A stretch of 64,000 bases of DNA from Fodinicola feengrottensis (GTDB taxonomy: Bacteria > Actinomycetota > Actinomycetes > Mycobacteriales > HKI-0501). Below are positions 36,153 through 45,381 of this stretch, one piece after another (the stretch's first letter is position 1; each line of letters starts with the position of its first letter). The stretch lies in assembly GCF_010993775.1 (NCBI RefSeq), contig NZ_WOTO01000014.1, positions 62,001 to 126,000 on the forward strand, in the 5' to 3' direction. The notes under the pieces were generated by a model. That model did not search any database. It saw only the letters and a program-made list of their open reading frames with translations, and was not told where the DNA came from. The position numbers were made by a program, and so were the translations under genes.

Positions 36153-37706
36153 TCACGGGATGAGCTTGCCAGGGTTGAGAATCCCGGCCGGGTCCAGCCG
36201 GTCCTTGACCGCTCGCAGGATGGCGACGCCAAGGTCGCCGACCTCGGCGGCCATCCACGGCCGGTGGTCGGCGCCGACCGCGTGGTGGTGAGTGATGGTG
36301 CCGCCGGCCGCCACGATCGCGTCCCCGGCCGCGGTTTTGGCCCGCTGCCACTGCGAAACCGGGTCGTCGGACTGTCCACACACGACAGTGAAATAGAGCG
36401 AGGCACCGGTCGGGTAGAGGTGCGACACATGGCACATCACCACTGCTGGTCCGCCGAGTGCGGCCGCCACCGCGGTGCGTACGCCCTCGTATAGCCCCGG
36501 CAGCGCTGAGTAGGTGGCCGCGGTTTCCAGTGTCTCGGCCAAAGCGCCGACGCCGAGCAGGGCATCGCGCAGGTAGGGCGCGCGGAACCGGTGGGCTCGC
36601 CAGTCGCTCGCGCCGGCCAGGTCGGAACCGCCATGGGCGGCCAGGATTTCGGCCGCACGCGTACGATCCGCGGCCACTTCGGCGGCCGTTCCCTCGTAAC
36701 CGGTGACCAGCACACAGCCGCCGGTCTGGTCCTGGCCGCCGAGCGCGCGGTTGATTCCGGTCTCGGCCTCGTCGGAGAGTCGGGCCACCGCGGGCGCCGC
36801 GTCCGCTTGGGCGAGTGCTCGTACGGCCGCGACTCCGCTGGCGAAGTCAGCGAAAGTCCAGGTCTCGTCGAGCAGTTTTGGCGGTATCGGGCGGATGCGT
36901 ACGGTCACCTCGGTGATGACCCCGAAGACGCCCTCAGATCCCAGCAACAGCTGCAAAAGATCCGGGCCGGCGGCCGACCCGGGCGCTCGTCCCAGTTCCA
37001 GCGGACCGGATGGGGTGGCCACTCGCAGGCCGGTCACCAGGTCGGCGAACGAGCCGTAGCGGTTCGACGCCTGGCCGGACGACCGGGTCGCGGCGAACCC
37101 GCCAATGGTCGCGTATTCGAAGCTCTGCGGCAGGTGTCCGAGGGTGAAACCGTGTTCGCCGAGCAGCCGCTCGGCCGCCGGCGCGCGCAGGCCCGCCTGC
37201 AGCACCGCGGTCTGCGAAATCTCGTCCACCGACACGAGTTTGTCGAGGCGCCGCAGGTCCAGCGCCACTACCGGCCGCTGGCCGGACGGTTGTACGCCAC
37301 CAACCACACTGGTCCCGCCGCCGAACGGCACCACCGTGATGTTGTTTTCGGTGCAGATCCGCAACAACGTGAGGATCTCGTCGTGGTCGGCCGGCAGCAG
37401 CACCGCGTCCGGGGCTTCGCGGACTTCGCCGGACCGCAGCCGGAGCAGGTCGATCGTGCTCTTGCCGGCGCTGTGCAGCAGCCGCGAGTGCGGGTCGGTC
37501 AGCACGTACGCCTCGCCGACCACCGCGGCGAAGTCGACCGGCAGTTCGGTGGCCGGCAGCTTGACGTCCTCCTCCGCTGGTGGCGGCAGGATCCGCTCGG
37601 GCAACCGCAGCGCCGAGGCGAGCAGCTGTTGAGCGGACTCCGGCAGTTCGGTGCGGGCGGCCGGGTCGCCCCAGCCGTACCAGAGCATGTCGGGATCGGT
37701 GCGCAT
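36153..37706 (-). CDS. FAD-binding oxidase, alkyldihydroxyacetonephosphate synthase-like
   Basis: A vanillyl-alcohol-oxidase-family flavoprotein of 517 residues. The FAD-binding PCMH domain includes VLLPADHDEILTLLRICTEN, ITVVPFGGGTSVVGGVQPSG, and TLGHLPQSFEYATIGGFAAT followed by RSSGQASNRYG; the C-terminal GGTITHHHAVGADHRPWMAA carries the His-rich motif of AGPS. The family acylates or alkylates dihydroxyacetone phosphate, but many bacterial members are uncharacterised. It neighbours a lipid kinase and GlpD, which supports a role in glycerolipid metabolism. The frame is intact. The ATG stands only 17 bases from the divergent TetR ATG. Confidence 0.88.
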   Translation of the reverse strand: MRTDPDMLWYGWGDPAARTELPESAQQLLASALRLPERILPPPAEEDVKLPATELPVDFAAVVGEAYVLTDPHSRLLHSAGKSTIDLLRLRSGEVREAPDAVLLPADHDEILTLLRICTENNITVVPFGGGTSVVGGVQPSGQRPVVALDLRRLDKLVSVDEISQTAVLQAGLRAPAAERLLGEHGFTLGHLPQSFEYATIGGFAATRSSGQASNRYGSFADLVTGLRVATPSGPLELGRAPGSAAGPDLLQLLLGSEGVFGVITEVTVRIRPIPPKLLDETWTFADFASGVAAVRALAQADAAPAVARLSDEAETGINRALGGQDQTGGCVLVTGYEGTAAEVAADRTRAAEILAAHGGSDLAGASDWRAHRFRAPYLRDALLGVGALAETLETAATYSALPGLYEGVRTAVAAALGGPAVVMCHVSHLYPTGASLYFTVVCGQSDDPVSQWQRAKTAAGDAIVAAGGTITHHHAVGADHRPWMAAEVGDLGVAILRAVKDRLDPAGILNPGKLIP

Positions 37707-37723
37707 GAGTTACAGTTTTACAC
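37707..37723. promoter_or_regulatory. 17-bp divergent gap, probable leaderless promoters
   Basis: The two start codons (37704-37706 minus, 37724-37726 plus) leave only GAGTTACAGTTTTACAC between them. TACAGT (37711-37716) lies 8-13 bases before the plus-strand ATG, where a -10 box would sit for a leaderless transcript. No ribosome site fits either gene. GCATG/CATGC brackets the gap as a short palindrome. Confidence 0.55.
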
Positions 37724-38295
37724 ATGCCGCAAAAACGTAAAAGCCCTGAGGATATTTTGGCCGCGGCCCGTGATTGTGTGCTGGCGTACGGGGCCCAGCG
37801 CACCACCCTCACCGAGGTGGCTCGCAAGGCCGGCGTGAGTCGTCCGACCGTTTACAGCCACTGGCCGGACGTACGCGCCCTGCTCGCGGACCTGATCACC
37901 ACCGAGCTGGCCGGGATCGCCGCCGAAACCGCCGCCGTCGACGGCCGGCACGGCCGGGAACGCCTGGTCAATCGGGCCGTCCAGTCGGCCGCCGCGGTGA
38001 TCGTCGACCCGCTGATGGTCAAGATCCTGGACTCCGACCGGAGCTGCTGATCCCGTATCTCTTCTACCGGATGGGGACCAGCCAGCTGGCCGTCCTCGCG
38101 GTGCTGGAAACGGCGGTCACGGACGGCCAGGCGGACGGCTCGATCCGGTCGGGCAAGCCGGACGCGCTGGCCCGGATGTTGCTGCTGACCGGCCAGTCCG
38201 CGGTGCTCTCGCACCGGCTGGTCACCGACCGGCTCGACTATGACCAACTGGTCGACGAGCTCAGCCTGCTCCTGGACGGATACCTCAAACCATGA
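37724..38295 (+). CDS. TetR family regulator (frameshift)
   Basis: About 190 residues. MPQKRKSPEDILAAARDCVL, then the TetR HTH RTTLTEVARKAGVSRPTVYS and HWPDVRALLADLITTEL. Near 38035 one C is missing (DSDPELLIPYLFYRMG when restored) and the C-terminal domain continues VLAVLETAVTDGQADGSIRS to YLKP. The stop overlaps the glpD start (ATGA at 38292-38295), so the regulator and GlpD are coupled. Confidence 0.88.
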
Positions 38296-39812
38296 CCGGC
38301 ACCGCACTCAACGCCACTCGCCGGGCCGCCGACTGGGCCGCGCTCGCCGCGGATCCGCAGGTCGACGTGCTGGTGGTGGGCGGGCGGGGTGACCGGCGCC
38401 GGGGTCGCCCTGGACGCGGCCAGCCGCGCGGCCTGTCGGTGGCGCTCGTCGAGCGGCACGACCTGGCGTTCGGTACGAGTCGGTGGAGCTCGAAGCTGGT
38501 GCACGGCGGCCTGCGCTACCTGGCCAGTGGCCAGGTTGGCGTCGCGTACGAGAGTGCCGCCGAACGGGATCTGCTGCTACGCCGCCTCGCCCCTCACCTG
38601 GCCCACGCGTTGCCGCAGGTAGTGCCCATTTTTCACGACACTCCGGCGAGTGCGCACGCGATCGTACGGACCGGAGTGGCGCTGGGAGATGTGTTGCGGA
38701 TGGCGGCTGGTACGCCGGCCCACGAGCTGCCCCGGTCGCGCCGGATCCCGCCGGCCGAGGCGGTCCGGCTGGTGCCGGCGCTGCGCCGGGACGGCCTGCG
38801 GAGCGCGATCCTGTCCTGGGATGGGCAGCTGACCGACGATGCGCGGCTGGTGGTGGCCATCGCTCGTACGGCCGCTGGCCAGGGCGTACGCGTGCTCACT
38901 CGGTGCGCCGCCGAGGACCTCACTGGCGGCGGCGCGACGCTGCGGGACACCCGCACCGGCGACACCCTCGCGTTGCGGGCTCGCGCGGTGGTCAACGCCA
39001 CCGGCGTCTGGGCCGCGCAGAACGCGCCGGACGTGCGGCTGCGGCCGAGTCGGGGCACCCACCTGGTGCTGCCCGACACCGCTTTCGGCGGCCTGCGAGC
39101 CGCGCTGACCGTCCCGGTGCCGACCGAGCGCAACCGCTATGTGCTGGCGTTGCCGCAGGTGGATGGGCGGGTCTTCGTCGGGCTGACGGACGAGCAGGTG
39201 GACGGGCCGATCCCGGACGTGCCCGAGCCGACCGACGCCGAGCGGGCGTTCCTGCTGGCCACCGTCAACCGGGCGCTGGACCGGGACGTACGACCGGAGC
39301 AGGTGCTCGGCGCGTACGCGGGGCTCCGGCCGTTGCTGGACAGCGGCACTGGTCGCACGGCCGACCTGTCGCGGCGGCACGCGGTCATCGTCGGCGCCAG
39401 CGGGGTGATCACCGTCGTGGGCGGCAAGTTGACCACCTACCGACGGATGGCGCAGGACACCGTCGACGCGGTCCTACGGGCCACCGCGTTGGCGGCCGGG
39501 CCGTGTCGTACGCACCGGCTGCCGCTGGTTGGTGCCGCGCCCCGGCGGCGGCTGGAGGCGTTGCCGGCGCCCCGCCGGCTGGTTGACCGCTATGGCACCG
39601 AGGCGGCCGCCGTGGTGGCGCTCGACGCCGCTGAGCCGGTCGCTGACGGGATGTCCACCACGCTGGCGGAATTCGTTTTCGCCGTTCGCTACGCTACGGG
39701 CGCCATGACGGCCGGCGACCTGCTCGACCGGCGTACTCGTATCGGCCTGGTCCCGGCCGACCGGGCCGCCGCCGAGGAGGCCGCCGAAAGGGCGCTGAAG
39801 GCCACTGTCTGA
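38292..39812 (+). CDS. glpD: Glycerol-3-phosphate dehydrogenase, FAD-dependent (two compensating indels)
   Basis: A membrane-associated flavoprotein oxidising sn-glycerol 3-phosphate to DHAP, 506 residues as read. AFGTSRWSSKLVHGGLRYLA, ARAVVNATGVWA, RGTHLVLPDTAF and VFVGLTDEQVDGPIPDVPEP, then VIVGASGVITVVGGKLTTYR, are typical. The N-terminal FAD glycine motif is scrambled between about 38386 and 38434: read in the shifted frame it is GVTGAGVALDAASR, followed by GLSVALVERHD back in frame. Two opposite indels must lie there, which argues for sequence error. Start overlaps the TetR stop. Confidence 0.92.
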   Translation: MTGTALNATRRAADWAALAADPQVDVLVVGGRGDRRRGRPGRGQPRGLSVALVERHDLAFGTSRWSSKLVHGGLRYLASGQVGVAYESAAERDLLLRRLAPHLAHALPQVVPIFHDTPASAHAIVRTGVALGDVLRMAAGTPAHELPRSRRIPPAEAVRLVPALRRDGLRSAILSWDGQLTDDARLVVAIARTAAGQGVRVLTRCAAEDLTGGGATLRDTRTGDTLALRARAVVNATGVWAAQNAPDVRLRPSRGTHLVLPDTAFGGLRAALTVPVPTERNRYVLALPQVDGRVFVGLTDEQVDGPIPDVPEPTDAERAFLLATVNRALDRDVRPEQVLGAYAGLRPLLDSGTGRTADLSRRHAVIVGASGVITVVGGKLTTYRRMAQDTVDAVLRATALAAGPCRTHRLPLVGAAPRRRLEALPAPRRLVDRYGTEAAAVVALDAAEPVADGMSTTLAEFVFAVRYATGAMTAGDLLDRRTRIGLVPADRAAAEEAAERALKATV

Positions 39813-39851
39813 GCGCTCGCTAACTGGCCGGGATATTGGCAGGCTGGAGCC

Positions 39852-40169
39852 ATGATTGTCGCATTCAGCATCAGCCCGGCCGCCAGTGATGACGAAGGCA
39901 GTGTCAGCGCAGCCGTCGCCGAGGCCATCGAAGTCGTCCGCGCTTCGGGGCTGCCTAACGAGACCAACGCCATGTTCACCAACATCGAAGGGGAGTGGGA
40001 CGAGATCATGCCGGTCATCAAGGCCGCTGTCGACGTGGTCGCGGCCCGGTCGCCGCGGGTCGGTCTGGTGCTGAAGGCCGATATTCGGCCGGGCTTCACC
40101 GGGCAGCTCGCGGCGAAAGTCCAGCGAGTGGAAGAACAGCTGGCGCGACTGGCCGACAAAGAGGCATAG
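39852..40169 (+). CDS. Thiamine-binding (MTH1187/YqgV) family protein
   Basis: 105 residues: MIVAFSISPAASDDEGSVSA, VAEAIEVVRASGLPNETNAM, FTNIEGEWDEIMPVIKAAVD and RVGLVLKADIRPGF. This is the ferredoxin-like MTH1187/DUF77 family, members of which bind thiamine or its pyrimidine. The role is unproven; no TPP riboswitch is seen upstream. Confidence 0.85.
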   Translation: MIVAFSISPAASDDEGSVSAAVAEAIEVVRASGLPNETNAMFTNIEGEWDEIMPVIKAAVDVVAARSPRVGLVLKADIRPGFTGQLAAKVQRVEEQLARLADKEA

Positions 40170-40576
40170 GTTATAGGGCCTTTGGGCCCTGCTCGTCCAG
40201 TCGAATGGTCATTTCCACAGACTGTCCACAGTAGAAAGCACGCGGTCGCTCTCGGTGTTATTGCCAGCCAGCTGCAAAAAAACGCTGAGAGCGCGCGGCG
40301 CTGTTAATGGTCTGGCCCCGCCAATGGGTCCATACCGGAAAGCGGCGCGGGGGTGGCGAGAGGTAGGACGATCGCTGCCATACCCCGGAAAACAAGGAGG
40401 CCCTCACCGACCACGGGGGAAGTCGGTGAGGACCTTGCAATGAGAGTGCCACGTCCATCCCCGGTTTGGCAGGGCCTTCGGGCACCTTTTTTCAAATTCA
40501 GCAAAGTTTAAGGTTGGGGAGGCAACCTTGTCGGTGATCTACAACGTCTGCAAGCGCTGTCATAGAGCGGTGGCGC
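40170..40576. other. Gene-free stretch with several hairpins
   Basis: 407 bases without a supported ORF but full of inverted repeats: AGGGCC/GGCCCT (40175-40190) just after the thiamine-binding gene, CGCTCTC/GAGAGCG (40247-40293), a 10-bp hairpin at 40402-40431 and a 7-bp hairpin at 40510-40529. It lies downstream of the minus-strand ATPase gene. Confidence 0.6.
40402..40529 (-). ncRNA. Candidate structured RNA with two C-rich hairpin loops
   Basis: On the minus strand, AAGGTTG-CCTCCC-CAACCTT (40529-40510) and CCTCACCGAC-TTCCCCCGTG-GTCGGTGAGG (40431-40402) form perfect 7- and 10-bp stems whose loops are rich in C. The actinobacterial 6C RNA is defined by two stem-loops with C-runs, but spacing and the loop runs (five or fewer uninterrupted C) fit imperfectly. 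It may equally be the 3-prime end of the ATPase transcript. Confidence 0.25.
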
Positions 40577-42900
40577 CTACAGACCTTCGGCAATCGCGGC
40601 CGCGATCCGCAGCCACGCCAGCCGGCTGCGCTGGCTGAGCTCGCCGTAGCGGATCGGCTCGCCGGAGTCCAGCAGCGGTTCGTACGGCGCGGTCAGCACC
40701 GCACGGGTGCGAGCCGCGAAATGCGCACGAATCGCAGGCAAATCAACACCCTTGGTGCTGGCCGGCATGGAGATCACCGACACCGCGCGGCGAACCAGAT
40801 CGTGCCGGCCGTTCTGGTCGAGGTGATCCAGCATTCGGGACGCCGTCTCGGCTGAGTCGCCACGCGCCGACATCGGTACGACCAACTGGTCGGTCGCCTC
40901 GATCGAGGCCTGCCAGTTCGCCGCGCGCACGTTGTTCCCGGTATCCACAATGATGAGTTTGTAAAAGCGGCTGACCACATTTCGGATCTGCCCGAACGCC
41001 TGCGCGGTCAGCATTTCACCTGCGGTCGCCGACTCATCGGAGGCCAGCACGTCGAACATCGCCTCGCCCTGCGACCGGACGAACTTGGAAAGGTCCCCGA
41101 CCCGACCGGTCGGTCCGATAAAGGAGCCGAGCTCGCCGAGCAGGTCCCGGACCGTACGTGCGTGGAAATCCTGCTGCGCGCGCATGCCGAGGGTGCCCTG
41201 GGTTTCGTTGTTGTCCCACGACAGCACATATCCGCCGCGCTGCTGGCCGAAAGTCATCGCGACCATCAGGACGGCCACGGTCTTTCCGGCGCCACCCTTG
41301 GGGTTGACGACCGTCACCTGGCGCAGGCCGCCGAAATTCCGCCGCACCATGGCGATCGAGTTCCGGCTTTCCACCTCACGGCGGCCCGGCGGCGGCTTGA
41401 CCAGCCCGAAGGACGCCCGCCGGACCAGGCCCTGCAGGCCGAGGCTGGCTTTGGGCGCCTCCGGCCGGTGCGCGCGGCGGGCCGCGAAGTCGGCGGCCGT
41501 CGGGGTGCCGGCCGGACCCGCGTTGGGCTGCTGCGCCTGACCGAGTTGGTACTGGTGTGTTGTTGTTGCTGCGCGGCCGTCTGCTCCGGCGTGGGCTGCT
41601 GGAAGCCCGGCTGGCCGTACGCCTGCTGGCCGAAGTCGGGCTGCTGCGGCTGACCATATTGGTCGTACTGAGCCGCCTGGGCTGGCGGTTGTGCAGGCTG
41701 CTGGCCGTACTGCTCCAGGCCCCGCTGGTCGTACGGCGGCTGCACCGGCTCGGCGGGCTGCCCGTACGTGGTGCCGGGCTGCCCCCAGTTCTGCGGTCCG
41801 GCCGGTTGGCCCCAGCCGACCTGCTCCGCGGGCTGCTGAGGCTGCGCTGGCGGCTGCTGTTGGGCGGCTTGCCCATACCCGGCTTGCTCGGGTTGGGCGG
41901 GCTGTCCATAAGACGGCTGCTGCTGGCCAGGCTGGAAGTGCCCCGGATAGAACTGGCCGTCCTGGAAGTGGCCGCTGGCGAACTCGGTCGGGACGTACGT
42001 CGGCGGCATCTCCGGATGCGGGTCGATGCCCGGCTGGCTTCGGGCTGGACCTGCTGGCCTCCCAGGGCCGTCAGCTCGTCCTGCGCCGGCTGAGCCGGTG
42101 GCCAGGTCGGCTGCCACTGCGGCGGTGGCCCGGCCGGGGACGCGGGCTGGGAGTCGGCCTGGGCTGGCTGCCACTCGGGCGTTGGCCAGCCACCGTGGTC
42201 CGCCACCGGCGCCGCGGCTGGCTGCCCGCTGGCCGGCTGGTCAGCAGCTGGTTGCTCAGCGGCTGGCTGGTCCGGCTGCTGGGTGCCGTCGTCCGGGCTG
42301 TCGTTCGAACCATCCGATGTCGCTTCGGCCGCTGGTTGCTCGGGAGTCGGCTCCGGCAGGATCGGGAACTGCGTGGTCGGGTGGAAGTCGCCCTGGTCGA
42401 TGGCCTCGTGACCAGCGGCGGGATCGGCCGGTGAGCCGCCGGCCGGGTTGATCTGCTGCGGCTGCTCCGGCCAGCCGGCCTGCGGCCAGGACGGCCAGCC
42501 GTTGGGCTGCTGCGGATCCGGCCCGGCCGGATGTGGCGTACGGTGACGGGCCCTGTGTCCCGTACGCCGAAGCGCCGACGGCCGGCGGCGATGAGTGCTG
42601 CCCTTCGTACGAGGGCTGCGCGGGCCATCCGGCCGGGTCCACGTTGGTGGGCGGCTCGCCGCTCGCTGGTTCGGCGTTCACTGCCTCGGTGCCCGGTGGT
42701 GGGGTGCCCGGTAGTTGGGGGCTCAGTGGCTCGGTGTTCGGCGGTTCAGTGCTGGGGGAGCCGGCGAAGTGCTGGTCGGACCAGGCGCCGCCGCGCGGCG
42801 CCCAGGGCGAGGACGTGTTCGCCGCTCCCGGGTCGGCCGCTTCGGGCAGCTGACCGTCGCGCTCAGGTGCGTGTGGATCGCGGTCAGTGTTGTCCTGCAC
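40577..42900 (-). CDS. MinD/ParA-like ATPase with long Pro/Gln-rich N terminus (several frameshifts)
   Basis: About 775 residues. The C-terminal 265 residues form a SIMIBI P-loop ATPase: QVTVVNPKGGAGKTVAVLMV (deviant Walker A with the signature Lys), YVLSWDNNETQGTLG, FYKLIIVDTGNNVRAANWQA. The first 500 or so residues are low-complexity, rich in Pro, Gln, Gly and Tyr (YGQPAQPEQAGYGQAAQQQP, GWGQPAGPQNWGQPGTTYGQ). GTG 42900 follows GGGGGA. The repeat-rich part is broken into three frames between about 41500 and 42740, and exact jump points cannot be placed. The architecture resembles mycobacterial EspI-like and other actinomycete partition-type ATPases. Role unknown. Confidence 0.78.
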
Positions 42901-42993
42901 GAGCGAGGTCCCCCAGTCGTTCCTTGCTTACCGTGGTGGCGGTCTGACGTTGATTCTGCGCCATCGACGCACGCCCGTGCATCAAGAGCGGGT

Positions 42994-43888
42994 TCAGCCT
43001 GTGTATACCGCCCACGCGCCAGGCTCGACCCACCAGGTGCGTTTGCGGTTCACGGTGCTGGCGGCGCCGTCGTCGATGGTCGGAATCCGCAGGTCGGAGC
43101 CGTTTTGTTCGGCCTCAGCGCCGGGTAGGCGTACCGGCGTGATGGCCACCGCCCGGCCGCGCAACCGGCGTACTTCCACCTCGGTCCGCGGCTTGCGTGG
43201 CCAGCGACCGTGTCGTACGGGCACCGCCACCGCCACGTCGAGAGCTCCGTCGGTGGGGTCCGCCTGGGTGGTCAGCGCGAGCCCGGGCAGCGCGTCCAGC
43301 CGGCCCGCGTTGGTCACGCCAACCGCGAGCAGCAGCTCGTCCGGCGCGCACAGCACCGTGTCGTCGACCGTCACCGAGGCTGTCCAGGGCGCCGGCAAGC
43401 CGTTCTCGGAGCGGCCGCCCAGCAGCGCCGCGTGCATGGTCACCGAGCCGCCGTCGTGCCGGAGCAGGTCCAACCGCCGGCTGGTGCCGGCTCGTACGGC
43501 CGCGGCCACCGCCTCGGGCTGGCGGGGCAGCCCCGAGCACCGCGCACAGGTCGTCGTCGGCGCTCGCGTCCAGTGGGAGCAGGCCCAGCGCCGGCAGGTC
43601 GGGAATGGTTCGGTCGTCCCGCAGGCCGGTCCGGTCGCCACCCTTGGGCAGCACCCGCCGTACCAGCTGCCGCAGGATCGCCCGGATCTCGTCGTCGCCA
43701 CCGGCCACCACCAGCCGATGGCCGCCGTCGGCCGCCTCGGCCAGCGCCTGGTTGGCCTCCGCCGGGGAGTCGACCTCGCGGACCGTCACCTCGGCGGGAC
43801 GCAGCGCGTCGGCGCAGCGCAGCACCGGCACCCGGGTCCCGTTGCCGGCGCCCGGAGCCACGATCATCACCGGAGTTTCGCTGGTCAC
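42994..43888 (-). CDS. Diacylglycerol-kinase-like catalytic-domain protein (frameshift)
   Basis: About 298 residues with DAGK-like character: MTSETPVMIVAPGAGNGTRV, RLVVAGGDDEIRAILRQLVR in the place of the GGDGT loop, then after a jump near 43530, AVAAAVRAGTSRRLDLLRHD and LALTTQADPTDGALDVAVAV. The usual GGDG(T) reads GGDDE, so catalytic competence is doubtful. The C-terminal NRKRTWWVEPGAWAVYTG is unusual. It is divergent from purA by 80 bases and separated from the ATPase by 93. Confidence 0.75.
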
Positions 43889-43968
43889 GGGCGTTGACCC
43901 TAGCTAAACGAAGGATGCGCGTGGCAGTTAGCCTCAATCACGGCCTTGTTGCCTGTTGAGGAGCTCTT

Positions 43969-45259
43969 ATGCCCGCTGTTGTCCTGATTGGCGCCCAATG
44001 GGGCGATGAGGGAAAGGGCAAGGCGACCGACCTGCTCGGTGGTCGCGTTCAGTATGTGGTCCGTTACCAGGGTGGTAACAATGCCGGCCACACCGTGGTC
44101 ACACCGGACGGCGAGAAGTACGCGCGCTGCGACTGATTCCGTCGGGCGTCCTTGCCCCGGACGCCACCTGCGTGATCGGCAACGGCGTGGTGATCGACCC
44201 GGGTGTCCTGCTCGAGGAAATGGACGGGCTGTCCGCCCGTGGCGTGGACGTGTCGCGGATCGTGATCTCCGCCGACGCGCACCTGATCATGCCCTACCAC
44301 GTGGCCATCGATAAGGTCGCCGAGCGCTACCTGGGCAAGGCCAAGATCGGTACCACCGGTCGCGGCATCGGCCCCGCCTACCAGGACAAAGTCGCCCGGC
44401 TGGGGGTTCGTACGCAGGACCTGTTCGACGAGAGCATCCTGCGCCAGAAGGTCGAGTCGGCGCTGGATCTGAAGAACCAGATCCTCACCAAGATCTACAA
44501 CCGCAAGGCGCTGGACCCGCACGCGGTGGTCGACGAGCTGCTCGTGCACGGTGAGCGGATCAAGCCGATGATCACCGACACTCGGGTGCTGCTGCGGGAC
44601 GCGCTGGACCGCGGCGACAACGTGCTGCTGGAGGGCTCGCAGGGCACCCTGCTCGACGTCGACCACGGCACGTACCCGTTCGTGACCTCGTCGAACCCCA
44701 CCGGCGGCGGCGCCGCGGTGGGCAGCGGCATTGGGCCGACCCGGATCACCCGGGTCATCGGCATCCTGAAGGCGTACACGACCAGGGTCGGCTCCGGGCC
44801 CTTCCCGACCGAGCTGTTCGACGAGTACGGCGAGATGCTCCGCAAGGTCGGCGGCGAGGTCGGTGTCAACACCGGACGGGACCGCCGCTGTGGCTGGTTC
44901 GACGCGGTCATCGCCCGCTACGCGACGATGGTGAATGGGCTCACAGACATCTTTCTAACCAAGTTGGACATTCTGTCCGGCTTGGACAAAGTGCCCGTCT
45001 GCGTCGCGTACGACGTGGACGGTGAGCGGGTCACACGGTGCCGACCACGCAGACCGGTTTCCACCACGCCAAGCCGGTGTACGAGTACTTGGATGGCTGG
45101 TGGGAGGACATCTCCGGCGCTCGTACGATGGCCGACCTGCCGACCAACGCGCGGGTCTACGTGGAGCGGCTGGAGGAGTTGTCCGGCGCGCCGATCAGCG
45201 TTATCGGCGTCGGTCCCGGCCGCGAGGAGAACGTCGTCGTACGAGATCTGCTCGACTGA
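43969..45259 (+). CDS. purA: Adenylosuccinate synthase (two frameshifts)
   Basis: GTP-dependent synthesis of adenylosuccinate from IMP and aspartate. The P-loop [18 protein letters not shown] starts the protein, followed by [73 protein letters not shown] and [12 protein letters not shown]. Two jumps: CGCGCG for CGCG at 44121-44126, after which [15 protein letters not shown] follows; and one C missing near 45035, after which [18 protein letters not shown] follows to TGA 45259. As purA is essential for adenine synthesis, a natural double frameshift is unlikely. Confidence 0.96.
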
Positions 45260-45381
45260 TTCTTTGGCGTTTCCGCTCACCTGTTAGACGGTCCCGACCT
45301 AGGCTGTAGCGAGCCGAGGAGCAATGTCGCTTGTGGTTGGCTGATTTTCACCAGCGGCATTGACCCAAGGGGGGATTTTCG

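Noticed and set aside
40402..40529. Firm assignment as 6C RNA
   Set aside because: Loop C-runs are short or interrupted and hairpin spacing is wide; kept only as an unclassified candidate.
41557..42434. Leu/Arg-rich plus-strand ORFs
   Set aside because: Shadows of the Pro/Gln-rich arm of the ATPase gene on the other strand.
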